This document shows, piece by piece, positions 7,625 through 15,082 of a DNA stretch of 21,811 bases. The position numbers and the translations under genes are program-made. Position 1 is the first letter of the stretch, and the number at the start of each line of letters is the position of its first letter. This stretch comes from JAICWY01 sp964531205 (GTDB lineage: Bacteria > Vulcanimicrobiota > Vulcanimicrobiia > Vulcanimicrobiales > Vulcanimicrobiaceae), in assembly GCA_964531205.1 (NCBI GenBank), contig CAZHGH010000054.1, positions 1 to 21,811 on the forward strand, in the 5' to 3' direction. The notes under the pieces are model-generated. The model made no database searches. It was not told the origin of the DNA and saw only the letters and a list, made by a program, of their open reading frames with translations.

Positions 7625-8896
7625 ATGCGGACGTTTTTGCGCGTAACGGCCTTGGCATCGGCGATGATGCTTTTCGGCGCTACGAATGCAACCGTGGATT
7701 GTCCGCAACAGTGGCTGCAGTTCCGGCTCAATTCAGCCAACAACGCGGTACTAACAGGAAATCTGGAAACCGAATGGCGGCTGCAAACCGACGGGGGATT
7801 TTCGTCGAGTCCGGCACTCGTCGGCGGGACGCTCTACATCGGGAATAATTCGGGAAATCTCTATGCGATTGACGTGCGGAGCGGCGCAACGCTCTGGACC
7901 TTCGCTGCGAAAGCTCCGCTGATGTCGAATCCGCTCGTGACCGGCGATCTCGTCATCATCGGCGAGGGAAACCAAAACACGCACGCAGGTGATGAAGACG
8001 ACGGATCTCCGATGCAAGTCGGAACCGGCGAAAATGCGATTATTGCCGTGGGCCGGACCGACGGTAAAGAGCGTTGGCGCATTTCGATGGATGGCAGTGC
8101 GATGCCGACGCCCGCGATTATAAATGGAGTTCTCGTGCATCACGGCGGCTCCGGCTTGCTGGCGGGAATAGATCCCGCGGGTGGCACGGTCATGTATATG
8201 CGCGACATCAACAGCATTTCATCGATGTCCGCGGCGCTGCCGATCGACGGCGATCGCTTTGTCAGCGCCGGAGAATCTCGCAATCGCGTCTTTGCGTTCA
8301 ACGCGCGAGATGGCTCGACGGCGTGGTCAGTACGTATGCCGCTTGAAGCGTCGGGCGTCGGAGATTGTCCGCCCGCCGGCGATGGCACGCGCATCTTTTG
8401 CGACTATTTAATGCCGCCCGACGGCTATTCAAAAACGGGTGAGGGACAACTCGCGACGCAGCATGTGTATGCGCTGGACGCGCGTGACGGAGCGATGCTC
8501 TGGGACGTTGCCACAGAGTCGGGCACGGTGCCGGAATGGAACGAATCCTCCATCCCACTGGTCGATAAAAGCATGCTGTTTGCAGGCAGTTCTATCGCGC
8601 CCTGGATGCATGCGTTCGATACGAGCGACGGTCACGTGGTCTGGCGTACGCCTTTGCATGGCGTCGTCAAAGGCGGAATGGCGGCAAAGGACGGCGTGAT
8701 GTACTTCGGAGATCTGAGCGGCTATATGTACGCAATGGATGAAGGCACAGGCCGCATTATCGGCAGCAAGCATTTCGACACGAGCTTCAATGTCGGATCG
8801 CCGATTATCGCCGGCAAGACGCTCATAATCGGCAGCAATACCGGTCAAATCATCGCGACGCCGCTCAGAAGCATCCTCAGCGCGCACGACCAATAA
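7625..8896 (+). CDS. Exported PQQ-like beta-propeller protein
   Basis: A 423-residue protein starting MRTFLRVTALASAMMLFGAT, a signal peptide with a basic start and hydrophobic core; cleavage is likely after ATNA. No lipobox is evident. The rest is built of PQQ/quinoprotein-type propeller blades, each ending in a D-x-x-[ST]G-x-x-x-W-like strand: IDVRSGATLW, GRTDGKERW, NARDGSTAW, DARDGAMLWD, DTSDGHVVW and a last degenerate DEGTGRIIG. The family includes BamB and quinoprotein dehydrogenases, but catalytic residues were not recognised, so a binding or scaffold role outside the membrane is as likely. Longer frames reaching 7253 lie antisense to ribD and were rejected. The 3' end overlaps convergent comF by 20 bases. 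Confidence 0.85.
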   Translation: MRTFLRVTALASAMMLFGATNATVDCPQQWLQFRLNSANNAVLTGNLETEWRLQTDGGFSSSPALVGGTLYIGNNSGNLYAIDVRSGATLWTFAAKAPLMSNPLVTGDLVIIGEGNQNTHAGDEDDGSPMQVGTGENAIIAVGRTDGKERWRISMDGSAMPTPAIINGVLVHHGGSGLLAGIDPAGGTVMYMRDINSISSMSAALPIDGDRFVSAGESRNRVFAFNARDGSTAWSVRMPLEASGVGDCPPAGDGTRIFCDYLMPPDGYSKTGEGQLATQHVYALDARDGAMLWDVATESGTVPEWNESSIPLVDKSMLFAGSSIAPWMHAFDTSDGHVVWRTPLHGVVKGGMAAKDGVMYFGDLSGYMYAMDEGTGRIIGSKHFDTSFNVGSPIIAGKTLIIGSNTGQIIATPLRSILSAHDQ

Positions 8897-9455
8897 CGAT
8901 CGCGCGCTCGACGTACGCACCGGCGTTGCGTAAAACGTTCGCGCAATCTTCCAACGTCGAACCCGTTGTCAGCACGTCGTCGAGAAGTGTCACGCTACGC
9001 GCGTCGATTGGATCGCCGCGCCACGCAAAACGTCCGCGCGCCGCAAGGCGCGCTTCACGTCCGCGTCCGCGCTGACGATCGCCGGCGGTTTGCACCAGAC
9101 CGTGCAACACATCGGCGCAGGCAATGCTTTTTGCAATGAGCTCGCAGCCGTCGAAGCCGCGTTCGCGCCGTCGCGCACGCGTAGTTGGTACCGGCACAAG
9201 TACTTCGCCGGGACGCACGATTTCACTAAGACGTTGCGCAAATGCGCGCGCGACGTCGCGGCGTCCATTCTTCAGTGCGAGCACGGCTCGTCGCAATCCA
9301 CCTTCGTATTCGCCGAGCGCTACGACGTCCAGCGTCGGAAGGCGCACGCTCTCGAGCGTATTATACGGTACGCATTGCTCGCACGCGCCCGTACCGGCGG
9401 CATCGCATCCGCCGCACTGAGGCGGAAAAACAAAATCGACGATTTGCTGCAGCAT
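8877..9455 (-). CDS. comF: ComF-family phosphoribosyltransferase-like protein
   Basis: A 192-residue protein of the ComF/GntX family, needed for DNA uptake in some naturally competent bacteria. It starts MLQQIVDFVFPPQCGGCDAA, with a zinc ribbon formed by CGGC and a second C-x-x-C (CEQC). The C-terminal phosphoribosyltransferase domain shows the PRPP loop VTLLDDVLTTGST. The middle has VPVPTTRARRRERGFDGCEL, the usual family block. A TTG at 9467 gives four more residues, but the ATG at 9455 matches the typical family start. It is the last gene of the long minus-strand series. Whether this organism is competent cannot be told from here. Confidence 0.88.
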   Translation of the reverse strand: MLQQIVDFVFPPQCGGCDAAGTGACEQCVPYNTLESVRLPTLDVVALGEYEGGLRRAVLALKNGRRDVARAFAQRLSEIVRPGEVLVPVPTTRARRRERGFDGCELIAKSIACADVLHGLVQTAGDRQRGRGREARLAARGRFAWRGDPIDARSVTLLDDVLTTGSTLEDCANVLRNAGAYVERAIVIGRAR

Positions 9456-9484
9456 ACGCTGCGGCAATCACGACGAATCCGCCG

Positions 9485-10477
9485 CTATGCTAGCGTCGGA
9501 TCCGCTTCGTTCGCGAGAATCGCTCCGTCGACGGTTTCACCGTCGGCTATGACATAGTCGATGCCGATGATAGAATCCCGCACGACCGCGTTGTCCCCGA
9601 CTTGTGCGCCGTCCCATAAGATCGAGCGTTCGATACGCGCGCCGCTGCCGACGCACACACGCTCCCCGATAACCGACGGCCCGGTGATGTGAGCGTCCGG
9701 TTCGATGCGTGCCGTTTCACCGGTCCACACGGTTTTTTTGATAGGCGCATGGCCGGGAAGACGAAATGCGCCGGTCAGCACATCGTTGGTTGCGCGGCGG
9801 TATTCGCTCGGCGTGCCGATGTCGCACCAGTACGCGCCGCGAGCGTCAAAGCCATAAAATGCCTCGCCGGCTTGTTGCAGTGCCGGAAAAACGTTCTTTC
9901 CAAAGTCGACGAACACGCCCGACTGAATGTGGTCGAAGATTTCCGGCGTGAATGCATAAATGCCGGTATTGACGAGTTTGCTGCGCTCGGTGCCTTTAGG
10001 CGGCTTCTCTTGAAAGCCCGTGATCTTGCCGGTTTGGTCCGTCACGACCACACCGTATTGATCGACTTCCTCGCGCTCCACGAGGCCGATCGTAGCGATG
10101 GCATTCTTCTGCTTGTGGAACTCGAACAGGTTATCCAGCGGAAGATCCGTGAGATCGTCGCACCCCACGACGACAAAGGGGGCGTCCGAAAGAAAATACT
10201 TCATCTGCTCGACTGCGCCCGCACTTCCAAGCAGCTCCACTTCGTGCAAGTATTCAAGGCGGACGCCGTACGCGGATCCGTCACCGAGCGCGCCGACGAT
10301 CATGTCGGCGAGATAGTGTACGTTTATTGCAATCTCGTCGAATCCGTACGACTTCAAATAACGGATGAGGTGCACGGCGTTCGGTTCGCCTGCGACCGGA
10401 ACCAGCGGTTTGGGGACCTGCTTAGTAAGCGGATAGAGTCGAGTGCTAAGACCGCCTGCCAGGATCATCGCTTTCAC
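9485..10477 (-). CDS. NDP-sugar pyrophosphorylase with left-handed beta-helix domain (paralogue 1)
   Basis: A 330-residue nucleotidyltransferase. The N-terminal domain has GGLSTRLYPLT (residues 8-18) and PKPLVPV; the C-terminal quarter has hexapeptide-type repeats (ITGPSVIGERVCVGSGARIE) that form a left-handed helix. Such enzymes activate a sugar-1-phosphate with NTP. The signature differs from the canonical GG-x-GTRLRPLT by Gly to Ser and Arg to Tyr, so substrate or activity may differ from the paralogue at 19733. The start is GTG at 10477, three bases after the stop of the preceding gene; an internal ATG at 10468 would cut into the first strand. The product feeds cell-surface glycan synthesis, by inference. 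Confidence 0.86.
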   Translation of the reverse strand: MKAMILAGGLSTRLYPLTKQVPKPLVPVAGEPNAVHLIRYLKSYGFDEIAINVHYLADMIVGALGDGSAYGVRLEYLHEVELLGSAGAVEQMKYFLSDAPFVVVGCDDLTDLPLDNLFEFHKQKNAIATIGLVEREEVDQYGVVVTDQTGKITGFQEKPPKGTERSKLVNTGIYAFTPEIFDHIQSGVFVDFGKNVFPALQQAGEAFYGFDARGAYWCDIGTPSEYRRATNDVLTGAFRLPGHAPIKKTVWTGETARIEPDAHITGPSVIGERVCVGSGARIERSILWDGAQVGDNAVVRDSIIGIDYVIADGETVDGAILANEADPTLA

Positions 10478-10480
10478 GGA

Positions 10481-11221
10481 TTACGTTCTACCCTTCGAGA
10501 AACGCGAACGCAAGCGTTCGCCTGCAACGAGAAACACGAATTGCGGCAGCGCCAATTGTCGCCGCCACCGGTGCGGCTCTTTCACCAAGCGGTAGAGCCA
10601 TTCCAGACCGGCTTTGCGCCAACGCTCCGGAGCGCGCTCGACTTTGCCGCTGATCACGTCGAACGATCCGCCCACGCCGATGCCGGCACCGCAGCCCGTT
10701 TGCGCGAGATAGTCGTGCAGCCAAAACTCTTGCTTTGGAAAGCCCAAACCGGCGAACAACAGATGCGCGCCGCTTTGACGGATCTGCTCTGCGATCCGCG
10801 CAGATTCTTCCTGCGCGAAAAAACCGTTCCGTGTCCCGGCGATCTGCAAGCCCGGGTACCGTTGCCGGAGTGTTTGCGCCGCCGTTTCTGCAACGCCGGG
10901 CGCGCCGCCGAACAGATACACGCTCAGTCCCTCTTTCGCAGCACGCGAGCACAGCCGTTCAACGAGCTCCACACCCGTAACGCGATCGTGCAGATCGGCG
11001 CCGCGCGAGCGCGCAACGGCGAGCAAGCCAATCGTGTCGCATAGTGAAAGCGCGGAATCGTTCACGACCTCGCGATACTTGCGATCGCGCTGCGCGTGGA
11101 CGACCATCTCCGTGCCGAGCGTAACGATTTGCGCGCCGCGGCGATTGCGCGCGAACTCTAGAATCGCTTCCGTCGCAGCGTCGGAATCGATCGCATCTAA
11201 GCGGCAGCCGAGTATCATCAT
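10481..11221 (-). CDS. WecG/TagA/CpsF-family glycosyltransferase
   Basis: A 246-residue GT26-family enzyme, which transfers a sugar (often N-acetylmannosamine or its uronic acid) to a lipid-linked acceptor at the inner membrane face. Visible features are VTLGTEMVVHAQRD (about 33-46), LCDTIGLLAVAR (about 60-71) where the family has an Asp, VTGVELVERL, LFAGLGFPKQEFWL and the C-terminal block GVGGSFDVISGKVERAPERW. The basic tail (EPHRWRRQLALPQFVFLVAGERL) fits membrane association. ATG 11221 follows the dapA stop by three bases; AAAGGATGATG means the second ATG (11218) may be used. Placed between dapA and a sugar-nucleotide gene, it suggests wall- or envelope-polymer synthesis. Confidence 0.88.
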   Translation of the reverse strand: MMILGCRLDAIDSDAATEAILEFARNRRGAQIVTLGTEMVVHAQRDRKYREVVNDSALSLCDTIGLLAVARSRGADLHDRVTGVELVERLCSRAAKEGLSVYLFGGAPGVAETAAQTLRQRYPGLQIAGTRNGFFAQEESARIAEQIRQSGAHLLFAGLGFPKQEFWLHDYLAQTGCGAGIGVGGSFDVISGKVERAPERWRKAGLEWLYRLVKEPHRWRRQLALPQFVFLVAGERLRSRFSKGRT

Positions 11222-11224
11222 CCT

Positions 11225-12118
11225 TTAAATCGCGACGCCGCTCGGAAGAAACGGCGCGATAACGGGCCGTAAACGCTGTGCAAGCGTCTCCGGCATTGCA
11301 TCCAGCGGCAAGCGGCACTCGCCCACGGCAAAACCGGCTTCGCGCATCGCCCATTTGACCGGAATAGGATTTGTCGTCGCGAACAAGCCGCGAATCAACG
11401 GCAGCAGCGAGCGATGGATGCGCGCTGCCTCGGCAGTATCGCCTTCGCGATATGCATCCAGCATCGCGCGATATTCTCGCGAACACAGATGCGATGCGAC
11501 GCCGACGATGCCGTCGGCACCGATTGCAAGGCACGGCAAAAACAGGTGATCGTCGCCGGACAGAACGGTGAAGTTCGGATCGCGGTCCGCGAGAATCGTT
11601 CCGATCTGCATAAGATCTCCGCTCGATTCTTTGACCGCCACGATATTCTTGTGCCGGCTTGCCAGTTCAAGCAGCGTCTCCGGTAGCATATTAGCGGCGG
11701 TGCGGCCGGGGATGTTGTACACCACGATCGGCAACGGCGTCGCCTGCGCGATCGCGCCGAAGTGCGCGAGCATGCCGCTCTGCGTCGGTTTGTTGTAATA
11801 CGGCACGACGGCGAGAATTGCGTCGGCGCCTGCTTTTTCTGCTTGCGCCGCTGCAGCGGCGGATTCGCGCGTGTCATTGGTTCCGGCGTTTGCAATAACC
11901 GTTGCGCGTCCGCTTACGGCTAGTTTTACCGCGGAAACAAGCGCCAAGCGCTCATCGGGAGTCAGCGTCTGTCCTTCGCCGGTGGAACCGGCAACGACGA
12001 GTCCGTCATTGCCGCGATCGACCAGCCACTTCGCGAGACGCTCCGCTTCCGGAAGATTCAACTCGCCGCGGTCGTCGAACGGCGTGATCATCGCGGTAAT
12101 GATAGAGCCTAACTTCAT
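11225..12118 (-). CDS. dapA: 4-hydroxy-tetrahydrodipicolinate synthase
   Basis: A 297-residue class I aldolase, normal DapA length, which condenses pyruvate with aspartate semialdehyde, the first committed step to diaminopimelate and lysine. Motifs in order: GSTGEGQTLT (44-53), YYNKPTQ (107-113), YNIPGRT with Tyr134, and the Schiff-base lysine K163 in VAVKESSGD. GADGIVGVASH closes the barrel. Related aldolases (N-acetylneuraminate lyase, KDG aldolase) share the fold, but the operon context with lysC, asd and dapB supports DapA. Its ATG overlaps the lysC stop by four bases (ATGA), implying coupled translation. Confidence 0.95.
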   Translation of the reverse strand: MKLGSIITAMITPFDDRGELNLPEAERLAKWLVDRGNDGLVVAGSTGEGQTLTPDERLALVSAVKLAVSGRATVIANAGTNDTRESAAAAAQAEKAGADAILAVVPYYNKPTQSGMLAHFGAIAQATPLPIVVYNIPGRTAANMLPETLLELASRHKNIVAVKESSGDLMQIGTILADRDPNFTVLSGDDHLFLPCLAIGADGIVGVASHLCSREYRAMLDAYREGDTAEAARIHRSLLPLIRGLFATTNPIPVKWAMREAGFAVGECRLPLDAMPETLAQRLRPVIAPFLPSGVAI

Positions 12119-13338
12119 GACACCGTTTCCTTTAGCGGGTCGTTTTGCTCCAAGTGGAATTCATCGTGCACGGCTTGCTCGGCGCGATGCGCGTCGGCCG
12201 ATGGCACGAGAACCGAGACCGTGATGTTGCTGTCGGTGCAGTGAATGATCTCGACGTTGACGCGCGAGAGCGCTTGAACGATGCGGTGAATGACGCCGGG
12301 CGTGTATCGCATCGCTGCACCCACCACGGAGAGTTTCGAACAGCCTTCGCGGACGCGCACGGCGAGATTCAAATCGCCGAGCAGGTGCCGGATCTCGCCG
12401 CCGCGGTCGCCTTCGACCACGAACATTACGCCGGCTTGATTGATCGTAACTTGGTCGATCGAAATGCCGGCGTTCGCAATGCGCGAGAACATTTGCAGTT
12501 CGACCTGCATGCGGCGTTCTTGATCCTCAATGTCCCCGCGGATGACGCGTATCCATGTGACGCGGCCCGAAGCCGTAACACCGGTAACGGGCCTTTCGTG
12601 CTCGATCGTTTCGTCGACCAGCGTTCCTTGACCGGTGTGCAGACCCTTGATCGCATAGCGAGTGTTCGTGCGCTGCGCGAGATCGGCAGCTTTGTGATGC
12701 ATCACTTTCGCGCCGTGCTCGGCAAGTTCGGTCATCTCTTCCAAACTCGCGCGTTCGATCGTATGCGCGCCGGCGATGCGCCGCGGATCGCCGGTCATCG
12801 CGCCGCTCACGTCCGTATAGATGTCCACGCGTTCCGCTTCGAGCGCGTGTCCCAATGCGATGGCCGTGAGATCGCTGCCGCCGCGTCCGAGCGTAGTCAC
12901 GTCGCCCGCTTCGCTCATACCTTGAAAGCCCGCGACGACGGGAATGATGCCAACTTCGAGGAGTGCCATCACGCGCGCCGGTTCGACGCGCAATATCTTC
13001 GCGTCGCCGTGCTTTCCGTTGGTGATGATCCCCGCTTGGCCTCCGGAAAGCGCGACGGCGGGCACGTCATGCTTTTCGAGAGCCGCCGCAAAGACTGCGG
13101 CCGAGATCAACTCACCGCATGATGCGAGCAGATCGCTGTTGTGCGTACCCGCCGTTCCGCTCATCAGCGAGAGCAGCGTGTCGGTAGCATACGGCTCCGG
13201 GGATCGTCCCATCGCGGAAACTACCGCGACCGGCAGAAATCCGCTATCGAGTTCGTCACGAAGCCGTAACATCGCGATTTCACGCTGTTCCGGCGTTGCA
13301 ACGGACGTTCCGCCGAACTTTAAAACGACCGCTTTCAT
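12115..13338 (-). CDS. lysC: Aspartate kinase
   Basis: A 407-residue monofunctional aspartokinase, which phosphorylates aspartate at the head of the lysine, threonine, methionine and DAP pathways. The kinase domain has KFGGTS (7-12), GRGGSDLTA and YTDVSGAMTGDPRRI. The C-terminal third carries paired ACT domains (QMFSRIANAGISIDQVT and ALSRVNVEIIHCTDSNIT), which normally mediate feedback inhibition by lysine and/or threonine. It sits between asd and dapA with a four-base overlap to dapA and seven bases after the asd stop. Start ATG 13338 follows a GACGAG stretch. The last residues, past FHLEQNDP, are a short variable tail. Confidence 0.95.
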   Translation of the reverse strand: MKAVVLKFGGTSVATPEQREIAMLRLRDELDSGFLPVAVVSAMGRSPEPYATDTLLSLMSGTAGTHNSDLLASCGELISAAVFAAALEKHDVPAVALSGGQAGIITNGKHGDAKILRVEPARVMALLEVGIIPVVAGFQGMSEAGDVTTLGRGGSDLTAIALGHALEAERVDIYTDVSGAMTGDPRRIAGAHTIERASLEEMTELAEHGAKVMHHKAADLAQRTNTRYAIKGLHTGQGTLVDETIEHERPVTGVTASGRVTWIRVIRGDIEDQERRMQVELQMFSRIANAGISIDQVTINQAGVMFVVEGDRGGEIRHLLGDLNLAVRVREGCSKLSVVGAAMRYTPGVIHRIVQALSRVNVEIIHCTDSNITVSVLVPSADAHRAEQAVHDEFHLEQNDPLKETVS

Positions 13339-13344
13339 AAACTC

Positions 13345-13378
13345 GTCATGGTGAGCTTGCCGAACGAAGGGTCATGAT
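13345..13378 (-). repeat. Boundary element R4 (asd 3' end / lysC leader)
   Basis: The minus-strand sequence CCTTCGTTCGGCAAGCTCAC then CATGACGAG has the same design (C-TTCG...GCTCA..ATGAC) as the elements at 14278-14317 and 15046-15077. It encodes the last residues of Asd, includes its TGA, and leads into the lysC ribosome-binding region. Similar short elements occur dispersed in many genomes. Confidence 0.5.
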
Positions 13379-14269
13379 CAACTCCAAAATCTGCACCCCA
13401 TTCGTAGCCGCGCCTTTCCGCAGCTGATCGCCGGCGATCCACATTTGAAAATGCTTTTTGGACGGCGGCTCGGTGCGCAACCGTGCAACGTGCACCTCGT
13501 CCGTGCCCTCCACTTCGCGCGGCGTAACGATGCCGGCGCGATGAAACACAATGCCGGGCGCGTTTTCGAATGCGTTCGCTAGTTCTTCGACACTGGTCTC
13601 GCGTTCAGTTTCGAAGAAAACCGCTTCAGAATGCGCCGTGCGAACCGGCACGCGTACAGTGGTCGCAAAAACCGGCAGCTCCGGCAACTCGAGCACTTTG
13701 CGCGTCTCGTCCGCGACTTTCAACTCTTCGCCGGTGTAACCGTCTTCGGCGAACGAGCCTATCTGCGGAACGACGTTGTTCACGACGTTACCCTCACCGC
13801 GATCGAACTCTTCGAGCGCCGCTCGTCCCGCGCCGCTGATCGCTTGATACGTTGCAACGCGAACCGCGGCAAGGCCGGCGGTATCTCGAACGGGCGCCAA
13901 TGCGACGCATAAAATGATCGCCGTGCAATTCCCCACTGGGAATAAACGATCTCTCTCACTCAAAGCGTGCGGATTGACTTCCGGAACGATGAGCGGCACT
14001 TCGGGGCGCATGCGGAACGTCGAACTGTTGTCGATGACGATCTTCCCGCGCTCAATTAACGCAGGCGCGTATTTCTCGCTTGCATCTTCGGAACTCGCGA
14101 AAAACACGGCATCGTACTCTGCGAGCGCTTCGGGCGTTGTCTCTCGTACGTTATCGCGCGTACGCGATGCAAAGAGGCCGACTTGCTCCACGGGCACGCG
14201 TCGCTCTTGGAGCACACGAACGATCGTCTCGCCTACTACGCCTGTTGCTCCAACTATTGCGACTTTCAC
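13346..14269 (-). CDS. asd: Aspartate-semialdehyde dehydrogenase
   Basis: A 307-residue enzyme that reduces aspartyl phosphate to the semialdehyde with NADPH. It begins VAIVGATGVVG (nucleotide loop), has the catalytic Cys115 in PVGNCTA, the ISGAGRAALEE block and H213 in RVPVRTAHSEAV. It is somewhat short for the family (usually 330-345), mainly because the segment after FASRTRDN is reduced. Its conserved end is KGAATNGVQILEL; the final nine residues (MTLRSASSP with the preceding Ile codon context) are encoded by a short dispersed repeat. The start is GTG 14269, overlapping the dapB stop (GTGA), with GAGG four bases upstream. Confidence 0.94.
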   Translation of the reverse strand: MKVAIVGATGVVGETIVRVLQERRVPVEQVGLFASRTRDNVRETTPEALAEYDAVFFASSEDASEKYAPALIERGKIVIDNSSTFRMRPEVPLIVPEVNPHALSERDRLFPVGNCTAIILCVALAPVRDTAGLAAVRVATYQAISGAGRAALEEFDRGEGNVVNNVVPQIGSFAEDGYTGEELKVADETRKVLELPELPVFATTVRVPVRTAHSEAVFFETERETSVEELANAFENAPGIVFHRAGIVTPREVEGTDEVHVARLRTEPPSKKHFQMWIAGDQLRKGAATNGVQILELIMTLRSASSP

Positions 14270-15048
14270 AACGCCTCGTCATCGTGAGGTATCGAACGAC
14301 CCTGAGCAAAGCGAACGCCCTCGGCGTCCGCGCCGTCGAAGGGCGGCGGTGCGTCAAGCACCGCGTCCAACCCGACCTTTAGTCCCTTCACGCGCCCCAC
14401 ATTCCGAACCGCGAACAGGATGCCTTCGGCGAACGAACCGACCGACAACGAGTCGTGCCGTACCGTCAACAGCTCGCCGGTGTTTCCAAACAGCACTTCC
14501 TGATGCGAAACGAGTCCGCGTAACCGAACGCTGTGAATGGGCACCTCTTCCGGTCCGCCATGCGTACGAATGCGTTCGGCCGTTGCGGCAGCGGTGCCAC
14601 TTGGTTTATCGCGCTTGTCTGCGCGGTGCAATTCGACGATTTCAACGGTCGGAAAAAAGCGCGCGGCTTCTTCGGCAAAGCGCATCATCAGCACGGCGCC
14701 GATCGCAAAATTCGGAACGAACAATCCGCCGATCCCAGTTGCATCGCAAAGCGCGGCAAGCTCTTCGCGTTCGTCGTCGTTCCATTCGCTCGATCCGATA
14801 ACCGGACGCACGCCGTTTTGCACTGCGATTTGTGCGTTTTGCTGCGTTATCGGGCGTGGCGTAAAGTCCAGAAGAACGTCGGGCTGCTGCTCCGTCAGCA
14901 GCCGCCCGAGATCGTCCTCAATCGAGTCTTCCGGTACGCGAAGGCGCGCAAAGCCGCCGGCGTATTGCAGATCCGGTGCGGATTTCACCGTTTCGCACGC
15001 CAGGCGCCCCATGCGTCCGAGCGCCCCTGCAACGGCGACTTTCAGCAT
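14266..15048 (-). CDS. dapB: 4-hydroxy-tetrahydrodipicolinate reductase
   Basis: A 260-residue NAD(P)H-dependent reductase of the DAP/lysine pathway. It shows GALGRMGR (8-15), the nucleotide loop, LLDFTPRP, FAIGAVLMM and the catalytic block ELHRADKRDKPSGTA. The last canonical segment is SFAEGILFAVRNVGRVKGLK followed by VGLDAVL; about 30 residues beyond that are non-family, and GVRFAQGRSIPHDDEAL is read straight from a dispersed 40-base repeat (14278-14317). The ATG 15048 is preceded by GAAGGAC, which belongs to another repeat element. It is the first of dapB-asd-lysC-dapA, following pcrA by 34 bases. Confidence 0.94.
   Translation of the reverse strand: MLKVAVAGALGRMGRLACETVKSAPDLQYAGGFARLRVPEDSIEDDLGRLLTEQQPDVLLDFTPRPITQQNAQIAVQNGVRPVIGSSEWNDDEREELAALCDATGIGGLFVPNFAIGAVLMMRFAEEAARFFPTVEIVELHRADKRDKPSGTAAATAERIRTHGGPEEVPIHSVRLRGLVSHQEVLFGNTGELLTVRHDSLSVGSFAEGILFAVRNVGRVKGLKVGLDAVLDAPPPFDGADAEGVRFAQGRSIPHDDEAL
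14278..14317 (-). repeat. Dispersed repeat copy R2 (inside dapB 3' end)
   Basis: A 40-base element on the minus strand that matches 3222-3261 with one mismatch (CTCAGGG here, CTCGGGG there). It begins CGTTCGCTTTGCTC and ends CCTCACGATGAC. Here it is translated as part of the DapB C-terminus and ends just before the GAGG of the asd ribosome-binding site. Confidence 0.85.
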
Positions 15049-15077
15049 GTCCTTCGGCTACGCTCAGGATGACAACG
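15046..15077 (-). repeat. Boundary element R3 (pcrA-dapB junction)
   Basis: Minus-strand sequence TTGTCATCCTGAGCGTAGCC followed by GAAGGACATG fills most of the 34-base gap between pcrA and dapB. It resembles the interspersed GATGAC...CTTCGG elements elsewhere in the window but is not a close copy of R1/R2. Its GAAGGA lies only one base before the dapB ATG. Confidence 0.5.
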
Positions 15078-15082
15078 TGAAG

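Noticed and set aside
9689..11044. Plus-strand open frame of 451 codons
   Set aside because: It is antisense to two well-recognised genes and has the composition of a reverse-strand shadow in GC-rich DNA.
12145..13122. Plus-strand open frame of 325 codons
   Set aside because: Antisense to lysC; His/Arg/Asp-rich with no recognisable domain.
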